A stretch of 5,893 bases of DNA, taken from the NCBI GenBank assembly GCA_964584125.1, contig CAZOYP010000108.1:1-5893 (forward strand), in the 5' to 3' direction. The notes below the pieces were generated by a model, which ran no database searches, was not told where the DNA came from, and saw only the letters and a program-made list of their open reading frames with translations. This stretch comes from Nitromaritima sp964584125. Lineage in GTDB: Bacteria > Nitrospinota > Nitrospinia > Nitrospinales > VA-1. This document shows, in pieces, positions 1 to 5,893 of this stretch (position 1 is its first letter; each line of letters starts with the position of its first letter). The translations under genes and the position numbers were made by a program.

Positions 1-846
1 GGCTGAAATCTCCCATTTTGCATTTACAGTTTCTTCTCCAGCAGCAGAAGGAATGCCACAAAACTGTTCATAATCGATCAGTTCTGTAATGGTTGGATTT
101 TCTCCGCAGATAGGACAATCTTTGTCCTTCCGTAATTTCATTTCCCTAAATTTCATTCCAAGTGCATCAAAAAGCATCAAACGTCCAACTAAGGTGTCAC
201 CTTTACCTAGAATAATTTTAACCACCTCGGTAGCTTGTATGAGACCGACAATACCAGGCAAGACTCCAAGTACACCACCCTCAGCGCAACTTGGAACTAA
301 ACCTGGTGGTGGTGGCTCGGGATAAAGGCATCGATAGCATGGGCCTTCTTTTGAATAAAAGACCGATGCCTGTCCTTCAAAACGAAGGATACATCCATAA
401 ATATAAGGTTTTCCCATTAAGACGGCGGCATCATTGGCCAGATAACGGGTTGGGAAGTTATCGGTCCCATCCACAATGATATCGTAGTCGTTAAAAAGTT
501 CCATTGCATTTTCAGAAGAGAGTCGGATGTTATGGGTAACAACTTCTACATCGGAATTGATATCGGATAGGCGGTTTTTTGCTGAATCAACTTTTAATTT
601 ACCTACGGTCGATTCACCGTGCATAATCTGACGTTGCAGATTACTCTGATCGACAACATCAAAGTCAATGAGCCCTAATTTACCTACCCCAGCAGCAGCT
701 AGATAAAGGCCCAGTGGAGATCCCAGTCCACCTGTTCCAATGCAAAGCACCTTAGCGTTACATAATTTTTCTTGGCCCTCGACACCAACTTCCGGAAGGA
801 GCAGGTGGCGGCTATAACGGGCAATCTGATCTTGTGACAGGCCCAT
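1..846 (-). CDS. moeB: MoeB/ThiF-family sulfur-carrier adenylyltransferase, C-terminus cut by window edge
   Basis: This E1-like enzyme adenylates the C-terminal glycine of a MoaD- or ThiS-type sulfur carrier, for molybdopterin, thiamine or related sulfur transfer in the cytoplasm. The reverse strand from the ATG at 846 is open through 282 codons to the window edge. Visible motifs are the nucleotide-binding GTGGLG at residues 37-42, the acidic pair D61/D63 followed by SNLQRQ (68-73), the DGTDNF motif with its conserved Asp (126-131), and four zinc-ligand cysteines, CYRC (170-173) and CPIC (244-247). C187, in PSCAEGG, matches the active-site cysteine position of MoeB. E. coli MoeB is about 249 residues. 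This protein runs on through LIDYEQFCG (257-264), a linker typical of MoeB-rhodanese fusions (MoeZ/MoeBR, about 390 aa), so a rhodanese domain is expected beyond the edge. The family call is firm; the choice between MoaD and ThiS partner is open. Confidence 0.9.
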   Translation of the reverse strand, partial: MGLSQDQIARYSRHLLLPEVGVEGQEKLCNAKVLCIGTGGLGSPLGLYLAAAGVGKLGLIDFDVVDQSNLQRQIMHGESTVGKLKVDSAKNRLSDINSDVEVVTHNIRLSSENAMELFNDYDIIVDGTDNFPTRYLANDAAVLMGKPYIYGCILRFEGQASVFYSKEGPCYRCLYPEPPPPGLVPSCAEGGVLGVLPGIVGLIQATEVVKIILGKGDTLVGRLMLFDALGMKFREMKLRKDKDCPICGENPTITELIDYEQFCGIPSAAGEETVNAKWEISA

Positions 847-1099
847 AATTTTTTACCCAATTAAAGGTTTCTTAATCTAATCATCAGTATATCGAGGTTT
901 GTGCTCAATTTTAGCAGAAAGGGTTCAGGTGTCCAAAGATTAAAGTTATTAGGAAGGTCGAAAGAGTTCGAATTTTCTATTAGCTAATAATTTTGGGACA
1001 GGATAAAAAATAAAGATACTTCTTCCAATTTTTTTGATAGGAAAAACTAGTATATTCCCTGGAGTTTCTATCTACTCTATTGAAAAGTGCTTCATCTAA
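847..1099. other. Intergenic spacer between two minus-strand genes
   Basis: These 253 bp separate the end of the aminotransferase from the start of the moeB-like gene. I see no coding potential, RNA gene or classical hairpin-plus-U-tract terminator. It holds the promoter candidate at 908-935 and two short inverted repeats: TCGAA/TTCGA around a 4-nt loop (958-971) and the 10-bp palindrome ATTAGCTAAT (979-988). Neither is followed on the minus strand by a convincing T run. Confidence 0.6.
908..935 (-). promoter_or_regulatory. Candidate sigma70-type promoter for the moeB-like gene
   Basis: Read on the minus strand, TGGACA (930-935) and TAAAAT (908-913) each match the sigma70 consensus at five of six positions and are separated by 16 bp. 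Transcription would start near 901 and leave a leader of about 55 nt before the ATG at 846. The placement suits the gene, but the region is A/T-rich and such matches can arise by chance. Confidence 0.4.
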
Positions 1100-2284
1100 T
1101 CACGTAACTTCATTAAAAGCTTCTTCAAAACCATCAATAGAGCCTTCAAGCATTTGATCGGGAAAGCAATAAGAGATTCTAAAATATCCAGGGGACCCGA
1201 ACCCTCGGCCAGGGACAACAAGAACTTTTTTTTCAGCTAACTTTTGAGTAAACACTACTTCATCTTTTAGAGGAGATTTAGGGAAAAAATAAAATGCTCC
1301 CTGAGGCTTAACTACAGAATAACCAATACGTGTGAGTTCGGCGTAAAGAAAGTCACGTTTTCTTCGATACAATTCCGCATCTACCGAAACATTTTGAACA
1401 TTTTTAATAGCCCTTTGTATCAATGCTGGAGCGTTAACAAAGCCTAATACTCTATTAGAAAAAATGAGACCAGACATTAAATTTTCAGCATCGGCACACT
1501 TTGGGTGCACCGCTACATATCCGATTCGTTCACCGGGTATGGCGAGGTCTTTTGAATGCGAGGTGATATAAATACTATTATCATATAATTCAAGAATATT
1601 AGGTGTCTCGACCCCATCAAAAACTATTTTTTTATATGGATCATCCGAGATTAGGTATATTGGATTATTTTTATCAGTAGAGTATTTTTTGAGAACAGAT
1701 GCCAATTCCTCAAGCATTTTTCTGGAATAAACTACACCCGTAGGATTATTAGGGGAGTTTATAATTACGGCTTTGGTTTTTGGTGAAAGTGCTTCGCGCA
1801 GAGCGTTAAAATTAAGGCTAAAATCTTCATTCGTTGGAACGGTTATAGTTTTTCCTCCATGGTTTTCAGAATAAAATAGATACTCTACAAAAAATGGTGA
1901 GAAAACGATAACCTCTTCATCGGCATTCAATAGTGTTTTAAGGGTGATGTTTAACCCTCCCGCTGCTCCACACACCATAACAATATGGTCAGCTGCTAAT
2001 TCTTTGCAGGCCGCTTCTATAGATAATGTTTGTGCGATAGCTTCACGTACATCATGCAAACCCGCATTCGGCATATAACGGTGTAGTCCTTGGCTGGAAT
2101 CATTGACAGCTAATTTAATAGCCTGCCGTACCTCTTCTGGGGGTTCGAAAACTGGGTTGCCTAAAGATAAATCGAACACATTATCCGCCCCATATTTCTG
2201 TTTCAGTTGCAGGCCTTCTTCAAACATTTTTCTAATCCAAGAAGAACTCTTCAGTTTAGCGCTAATTTTTTGCGAAATCGGCAT
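1100..2284 (-). CDS. Class I/II PLP-dependent aminotransferase (AspC-like)
   Basis: A complete 394-residue fold-type I aminotransferase, expected to be cytosolic and to move an amino group between an amino acid and a 2-oxo acid through pyridoxal phosphate. Hallmarks run in order: the N-terminal LSLGNPVFEPP (39-49), which resembles the substrate-loop motif of the aspartate aminotransferase superfamily; a Gly/Ala-rich cofactor phosphate loop, CGAAGGLN (105-112); SPNNPTG with the conserved Asn (177-183); SDDPY (213-217), supplying the Asp that pairs with the pyridine nitrogen and a Tyr; SHSKDL (242-247), with K245 as the Schiff-base lysine; R253, a phosphate ligand; and R369 in YFRISY, the expected carboxylate-binding arginine. 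Length is normal and no key residue is missing. The start is the ATG at 2284, preceded by a weak purine-rich AGAG 6 nt upstream. It is divergent from the transporter operon. Substrate cannot be assigned: aspartate, alanine and aromatic specificities all occur in this superfamily. Confidence 0.93.
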   Translation of the reverse strand: MPISQKISAKLKSSSWIRKMFEEGLQLKQKYGADNVFDLSLGNPVFEPPEEVRQAIKLAVNDSSQGLHRYMPNAGLHDVREAIAQTLSIEAACKELAADHIVMVCGAAGGLNITLKTLLNADEEVIVFSPFFVEYLFYSENHGGKTITVPTNEDFSLNFNALREALSPKTKAVIINSPNNPTGVVYSRKMLEELASVLKKYSTDKNNPIYLISDDPYKKIVFDGVETPNILELYDNSIYITSHSKDLAIPGERIGYVAVHPKCADAENLMSGLIFSNRVLGFVNAPALIQRAIKNVQNVSVDAELYRRKRDFLYAELTRIGYSVVKPQGAFYFFPKSPLKDEVVFTQKLAEKKVLVVPGRGFGSPGYFRISYCFPDQMLEGSIDGFEEAFNEVT

Positions 2285-2352
2285 TTCAATCTCTATATAA
2301 AAATATATAAAAAAATATCAATAACATAAAGTTCCTATCTTGCGCAACTGAC

Positions 2353-2381
2353 TTGAGAGGTGAGTCTATTTCTACTATGCT
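2353..2381 (+). promoter_or_regulatory. Candidate sigma70-type promoter for the transporter operon
   Basis: TTGAGA (2353-2358, five of six consensus matches) is followed after exactly 17 bp by TATGCT (2376-2381, four of six). Transcription would begin near 2388, about 36 nt before the ATPase ATG. The upstream A/T-rich block (about 2291-2330) could act as an UP-like element. The inverted arms GACT (2350-2353) and AGTC (2363-2366) flank the -35 box but are too short to call an operator. Confidence 0.4.
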
Positions 2382-2410
2382 TATACCTTTATTTTTAATT
2401 TCGTTATTTA

Positions 2411-2416
2411 AAAGGA
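2411..2416 (+). promoter_or_regulatory. Ribosome binding site of the ABC ATPase
   Basis: AAAGGA lies 7 nt before the ATG at 2424. This good Shine-Dalgarno match at the right distance fixes the ATPase start. Confidence 0.7.
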
Positions 2417-2423
2417 TCAAATC

Positions 2424-3113
2424 ATGTCGCCGAATTCTCCTATCATACGTTTTAAAGATGTTTACAAGTACTATTATGCGGGTGACGAGAGGGTTACAGC
2501 TTTATCCGGGGTTAGTCTGGAGTTTTATCAAGGAGATTTTATTTCTATTATGGGTCCTAGCGGTGGTGGAAAAACAACTTTTTTGCATTGCCTGGGTGGA
2601 TTGGATTTACCAGACCAGGGAGAAATATATCTCAACAACCGTTTGCTAAATAGGTTGGACGACAAGGAGCTTACTGAGCTAAGGCGAAAGGAAATAGGAT
2701 TTGTTTTCCAGTTCTTTAACCTTATGCCTACTTTGACAGTTCAAGAGAATGTAGAGCTGCCTCTTTTGATAAGCCATTCAGCCAGAGTCGAAAGCAAACA
2801 AGTACAAACTCTCCTAGATTATGTTGGTCTTCTCCATAGGGCTAAATCTTTTCCCGCGGAATTATCTGGTGGTGAGATGCAAAGAGTGGCGATTGCCCGT
2901 GCGTTGGTTCATCGTCCGTCTATTGTTTTAGCCGATGAACCAACAGGAAACCTAGACTCTGAAAATGGAATTAAGATTCTTGAGCTAATGAATAAGGTTT
3001 CTGACGATTTCAAGACTACCGTGGTTATGGCAACACACAATCCACAAATTGCTGATTATGGTAACCGGCACTTTGAAATTCGTGACGGAAAAGCTGCACC
3101 CAGAGCAAATTAA
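2424..3113 (+). CDS. ABC transporter ATP-binding protein, LolD/MacB/YbbA type
   Basis: A complete 229-residue ATPase that would dimerise at the inner face of the inner membrane and drive the FtsX-type permease encoded just downstream. All ABC motifs are present: Walker A GPSGGGKTT (44-52), Q-loop Q96 in FVFQFFNLMP, signature LSGGE (147-151), Walker B IVLADE (167-172), D-loop GNLD (175-178) and H-loop H205 in MATHNP. The segment CLGGLD (56-61), the Q-loop region NLMPTLTVQENVELPL and the overall length match the LolD/MacB/FtsE/YbbA group, not solute importers. Walker A has Gly-Lys-Thr where GSGKST is commoner; Thr is an accepted replacement, so activity is expected. The start has a strong ribosome binding site, with a candidate promoter about 40 bp further upstream. 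Cargo is not readable from the ATPase. Confidence 0.95.
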   Translation: MSPNSPIIRFKDVYKYYYAGDERVTALSGVSLEFYQGDFISIMGPSGGGKTTFLHCLGGLDLPDQGEIYLNNRLLNRLDDKELTELRRKEIGFVFQFFNLMPTLTVQENVELPLLISHSARVESKQVQTLLDYVGLLHRAKSFPAELSGGEMQRVAIARALVHRPSIVLADEPTGNLDSENGIKILELMNKVSDDFKTTVVMATHNPQIADYGNRHFEIRDGKAAPRAN

Positions 3114-3131
3114 TGTGTGATGCAAAAAGAT

Positions 3132-3160
3132 TTGACGATTTTTGAATCGTGCGCTTAAAT
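3132..3160 (+). promoter_or_regulatory. Candidate internal promoter upstream of the small ORF
   Basis: TTGACG (3132-3137, five of six consensus matches) and TTAAAT (3155-3160, four of six) are separated by 17 bp. Transcription would begin near 3167, leaving a leader of about 68 nt to the ATG at 3235. It could give the small ORF and permease some expression independent of the ATPase. This is pattern evidence only. Confidence 0.3.
3135..3150. repeat. Perfect 6-bp inverted repeat in the ATPase-small ORF gap
   Basis: ACGATT (3135-3140) and AATCGT (3145-3150) are exact inverted copies around the 4-nt loop TTTG. The following bases are mixed, without a U tract, so intrinsic termination is unlikely. 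The repeat overlaps the -35 box and spacer of the candidate internal promoter, so a small operator or an mRNA processing/stability hairpin are possible roles. Confidence 0.4.
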
Positions 3161-3216
3161 TTCTTCTTCTATAGAAATGAAAGATAAGGAATGGCAAGCT
3201 ATTGCGTTAACATCTT

Positions 3217-3224
3217 GAAAGGGG
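3217..3224 (+). promoter_or_regulatory. Ribosome binding site of the 73-aa ORF
   Basis: The purine run GAAAGGGG ends 10 nt before the ATG at 3235. The spacing is slightly long but workable. An in-frame TAA at 3208-3210 excludes any longer form, so this is the only sensible ATG start. Confidence 0.5.
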
Positions 3225-3234
3225 TAGCGGTGAT

Positions 3235-3456
3235 ATGATAATACGTGAAAATTTCGATAATCTCATAAATGAGCTGTCGGATGAGTTAGGTGTGGAAAAA
3301 AAAGCCGAGGACTATAAAGATTTTTGGGATGATGTCTACGAAGACTACTCTGATCTCCCACTAGAGGCATTAGAAGAGGCAAATAAGAGACGGCCTAGAG
3401 AAAGTAAAGGGGTGTGGGGGACCATTTTTAAATTAGAGGCTAACTATAGGGTTTAA
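3235..3456 (+). CDS. Small acidic protein of unknown function, between ABC ATPase and permease
   Basis: I do not recognise this 73-residue protein. It is strongly acidic (19 Asp/Glu against 11 Lys/Arg), with the acidic residues concentrated in residues 13-48, including the aromatic-acidic stretch DYKDFWDDVYEDYSD (26-40). A basic patch, KRRPR (51-55), follows, and the C-terminal part is GVWGTIFKLEANYRV (59-73). There is no signal peptide, membrane segment, cysteine or recognisable metal motif, so a cytosolic protein is expected. Reality as a gene is supported by the purine-rich ribosome binding site, same-strand position inside a transporter operon, and a stop codon 2 nt before the permease GTG, which suggests translational coupling. 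A role as a regulator or adaptor of the transporter is a guess from position only. A chance ORF in a leader cannot be excluded. Confidence 0.62.
   Translation: MIIRENFDNLINELSDELGVEKKAEDYKDFWDDVYEDYSDLPLEALEEANKRRPRESKGVWGTIFKLEANYRV
3448..3451 (+). promoter_or_regulatory. Ribosome binding site deciding the permease GTG start
   Basis: AGGG sits 7 nt before GTG 3459 and lies inside the last codons of the 73-aa ORF. An in-frame TAG at 3447-3449 prevents any start further upstream. The next in-frame ATG (3534) would remove the conserved cytoplasmic lead-in to the first membrane helix. Confidence 0.5.
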
Positions 3457-3458
3457 TA

Positions 3459-5893
3459 GTGGATTTTCTTTTTTATTTTAAAGATCTTTTTTTGGCGCTT
3501 ATTGTACGTCCTGTTTTGCGTGATCCTTTCCGAATGGTTATTACAACTTTAGGCGTAGCTATTGGGGTTGCAGTCTTCCTAAGCATTCAGTTGGCTAATA
3601 GGCAAACACTTCGCTCATTTGAAGAGAGTGTAAACCTAGTCCTTGGTAGAGCCGATGCTATTGTCCATGCAGAGGGAATGGCTTTTGATGAAAAATACTT
3701 TAAAGAACTTTCACATGCTCGCAAAATAGTTAAATCTTATCCAGTCATAGAAGGATATGGTGTTGAATTAAAAACAGGTCAGGTGGTAGAGATTCTTGGA
3801 ACAGACCTTCTGCAAGATAGTGGTATTAGGGATTTTTCAATTAAAACAGTAGAGAAGGATCTTAAAGGATTACTACCAATTATTCTAGATCCAAAAGGTA
3901 TTATCTTGCCCGAAAAGTTTATTCCTGGAACAAACTTTAAGCCTGGGGATAAAATTAATTTTCTCATTAACGGAATCGAAAAAACGTTCAACATAAATGC
4001 CATTTTGGAGAATAAAGGCTTAGCTCGAGCGCTCAATGGAAATTTTGCTCTCATGGATATTGCTGCCGCTCAAGAGGCTTTTGGAAGGATAGGTAAACTC
4101 GACCGAATTGATATCGAGTTTAGGGGGAAAGAAAACTTCGAATCGGTGAGTGAAAAAATTGCAGAGGTACTGCCTGGTTTTCTTCGAGTGGATAGGCCGG
4201 AAAGAAAGAATCGGCAAGTAGAAAAAATGTTGCGGGCATTTCAATATAATCTTACCGCTTTAAGTTTTGTTGCCCTTATCGTTGCTCTCTACCTAATTTA
4301 TAATATGGTTGCATTGTCAGTAGTTCGTAGACGTGCGGAGATTGGCACGCTCCGCGCCATCGGAGCAACGCCACTACTCATTGCCAGTATTTTTTTTATT
4401 GAAGCTGGGATTATCGGTGCCGCAGGTTCTGTGATTGGAGTCTGGTTGGGAAAATATTTAGCGCAGTTTTCGCTTAATGCAGTATCTGTAACCGTTAACA
4501 ATCTTTATACTCCGAGTTATGTAACAGAAGTAGATTTTCACTGGGGCCAATCCTGGCCATATTTACTGCTTGGAGTGGGTCTTTCTTTAATTTCTGCTCT
4601 TATACCAGCTATTGATGCGGCGAGAACATCACCCACTACAATAATGCGACGAGGAAGCTATGATGTAAAAATATTTCGAGGTGACAGAAGGCTAACTTTA
4701 CTAGCTCTTGCTAGTTTTATTATGGCAGGGGTATTCAGTTTGTTGCCTCCTATAGGAGGTTTCCCTTATTTTGGATTCCTTGCAGTATTTCTCGTGATCA
4801 TGGGGTCATCTTTTCTTTCTCCGTCAGCTTTACTTTTAGGCAGAGACCTTTTAAGAGGTGTTTGTAAAAAATATTTTGGTGGAGAGGGTTTTCTGGCAAG
4901 TATGAACTTGTCACAAAATATTGGCCGCAATTCACTTGCTATTTCTTCTCTCGCAATAGCATTCATGATGATTATAAGTATGTCTATCATGGTGCATAGC
5001 TTTAGACAAACGGTTATTGTGTGGATTGGCCAAACACTAAAAGCTGACCTTTTTGTACGAGTTGCAGGAGGAAGGGATATTGATTATCAGTACACACTAC
5101 CGGGAGATAGAGTAGGAGATATAAGAAAAATTCCAGGTGTCGCCGCTGTAGATTTATTTCGTGCTCAAGATATTAGTTATAACGATAAACCGGCAGTATT
5201 AGGTTCGGGTGATTTTGAGGCACTATCCCGCTACGGCAATTTGGTTATAAAATCTGGTCCAACTGCACAGGAATTAGCTGTGGAGATGGTCGGCCAAGAC
5301 CGAGCTGTTGTTTCCGAATCTTTTGCACTTAAGCATGAGGTTGGAGTGGGTGATTCCTTGTTTATGGAAACGCCAAATGGTTCAGCCGAACTTCAAGTTG
5401 CAGCAGTATATTATGACTACTCAAGAGAGCGAGGTTACATAATTTTGGACCGTTCAATATTTCTTAAATATTATGATGATACGGATGTGAACAGCTTCGT
5501 GATTTATCTTTCAAATAAAAATAAAATAGAAAATGTCAGACAGGAAATTCTAAAAACACTTGGCGCGGATTATAATTTAGTTATAAGGTCAAACCCTGAA
5601 TTAAAAAAAAACGTACTGGAAATTTTTGACAAAACCTTCGCCATTACTTACTCATTAGAAATTATTGCGGGGGGTGTGGCGTTGCTAGGTTTATTTAACA
5701 CCTTAATTGCTCTTATTCTTGAAAGAAAACGAGAGATAGGTATTCTTAGATTTATTGGCGGGTTTCAAAATCAAGTGAGGCGCATGGTTCTTATCGAGTC
5801 AGGGCTATTAGGTTTAATAGGTTCGATAATGGGTTTAGTCGCAGGGGGGGTTGTATCCTATATTTTGATTTTTGTGATTAACAAGCAGTCTTT
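3459..5893 (+). CDS. ABC transporter permease with two FtsX domains (YbbP/LolCE/MacB-like), C-terminus cut by window edge
   Basis: This frame is open without interruption for 811 codons and runs off the right edge. It encodes the inner-membrane partner of the upstream ATPase. In order: a cytoplasmic lead-in with RPVLRDPFR (17-25); TM1 (about 27-45); a first periplasmic MacB-PCD-like domain (about 46-262); FtsX domain one with TM2 (265-289), the coupling motif RRRAEIGTLRAIGAT (290-304), TM3 (308-332), TM4 (368-385) and the end motif PAIDAARTSP (383-392); TM5 and TM6 (412-429, 436-459); TM7 (491-512) after the NLSQNIGRNSL linker; a second periplasmic domain (about 515-725); TM8 (730-754), the second coupling motif ERKREIGILRFIGG (755-768) and TM9 (780-807). 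One helix and a short tail, perhaps 40-60 residues, are missing. The ten-helix layout resembles E. coli YbbP, a single chain of about 800 residues. GTG start chosen from its ribosome binding site and the conserved N-terminus. Cargo unknown. Confidence 0.93.
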   Translation, partial: MDFLFYFKDLFLALIVRPVLRDPFRMVITTLGVAIGVAVFLSIQLANRQTLRSFEESVNLVLGRADAIVHAEGMAFDEKYFKELSHARKIVKSYPVIEGYGVELKTGQVVEILGTDLLQDSGIRDFSIKTVEKDLKGLLPIILDPKGIILPEKFIPGTNFKPGDKINFLINGIEKTFNINAILENKGLARALNGNFALMDIAAAQEAFGRIGKLDRIDIEFRGKENFESVSEKIAEVLPGFLRVDRPERKNRQVEKMLRAFQYNLTALSFVALIVALYLIYNMVALSVVRRRAEIGTLRAIGATPLLIASIFFIEAGIIGAAGSVIGVWLGKYLAQFSLNAVSVTVNNLYTPSYVTEVDFHWGQSWPYLLLGVGLSLISALIPAIDAARTSPTTIMRRGSYDVKIFRGDRRLTLLALASFIMAGVFSLLPPIGGFPYFGFLAVFLVIMGSSFLSPSALLLGRDLLRGVCKKYFGGEGFLASMNLSQNIGRNSLAISSLAIAFMMIISMSIMVHSFRQTVIVWIGQTLKADLFVRVAGGRDIDYQYTLPGDRVGDIRKIPGVAAVDLFRAQDISYNDKPAVLGSGDFEALSRYGNLVIKSGPTAQELAVEMVGQDRAVVSESFALKHEVGVGDSLFMETPNGSAELQVAAVYYDYSRERGYIILDRSIFLKYYDDTDVNSFVIYLSNKNKIENVRQEILKTLGADYNLVIRSNPELKKNVLEIFDKTFAITYSLEIIAGGVALLGLFNTLIALILERKREIGILRFIGGFQNQVRRMVLIESGLLGLIGSIMGLVAGGVVSYILIFVINKQS

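Noticed and set aside
89..479. Two plus-strand reading frames opposite the moeB-like gene
   Set aside because: They are antisense to a gene with intact motifs throughout. Their Pro/Ser- and Arg-rich products are typical of shadow frames.
958..988. Palindromes TCGAA/TTCGA and ATTAGCTAAT as a terminator or operator
   Set aside because: The arms are short, there is no adjacent T run on the minus strand, and there is no repeat elsewhere in the window to suggest a shared binding site.
2294..2321. Minus-strand TTGATA plus TATATA as a promoter for the aminotransferase
   Set aside because: Transcription would start within a few bases of the ATG and exclude its ribosome binding site. Matches of this kind are expected by chance in such an A/T-rich block.
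2353..2649. Plus-strand 98-aa reading frame overlapping the ATPase start
   Set aside because: It overlaps the strongly supported ATPase in another frame, has no family features, and begins with ATG at a position lacking a ribosome binding site.
3135..3150. Hairpin after the ATPase as an intrinsic terminator
   Set aside because: The stem is only 6 bp and A/T-rich, and the bases after it (GCGCTTAAATTTC) lack a U tract. The downstream genes lie on the same strand in apparent operon order.
3177..3218. Short ORF of 13 codons starting at ATG 3177 in the gap before the 73-aa ORF
   Set aside because: It has no Shine-Dalgarno sequence and is too short to judge. Nothing supports it beyond chance.
3779..4990. 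Several minus-strand reading frames of 67-91 codons inside the permease
   Set aside because: The permease frame on the plus strand is continuous with both FtsX domains recognisable. The minus-strand frames have no motifs or start signals.

Overview
The window looks like an ordinary bacterial chromosome segment of moderately low GC. The visible clues point to a Gram-negative organism: a LolD/MacB-type ABC ATPase with a large FtsX-type permease, and a MoeB/ThiF-family enzyme that probably continues into a rhodanese domain. I cannot name the lineage from sequence alone. I see no tRNA, rRNA, CRISPR array, insertion sequence or phage gene.

Layout: (i) Positions 1-846, minus strand, hold the N-terminal 282 residues of a MoeB/ThiF-type adenylyltransferase that activates sulfur-carrier proteins. 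It is cut by the left edge. (ii) Positions 847-1099 are an A/T-rich spacer with a plausible sigma70-type promoter for that gene. (iii) Positions 1100-2284, minus strand, encode a complete class I PLP-dependent aminotransferase of 394 residues. (iv) Positions 2285-2423 form a divergent intergenic region with a candidate promoter pointing right. (v) Positions 2424-5893, plus strand, hold a probable transporter operon: an ABC ATPase (229 aa), a 121-bp gap, an unrecognised acidic protein of 73 aa, and a two-FtsX-domain permease starting with GTG and cut by the right edge after 811 codons.

The ATPase and the permease would form one inner-membrane machine of the LolCDE/MacB/YbbAP class. These usually handle lipids, lipoproteins or mechanical signalling across the periplasm rather than small-solute import. 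The cargo cannot be read from the window.

The least explained feature is the 73-aa acidic reading frame between the ATPase and the permease. It has its own ribosome binding site, ends 2 nt before the permease GTG, and follows a possible internal promoter overlapped by a perfect 6-bp inverted repeat. It is the best candidate here for something undescribed, though the evidence for it is modest. The two minus-strand genes have no evident functional link to the transporter.
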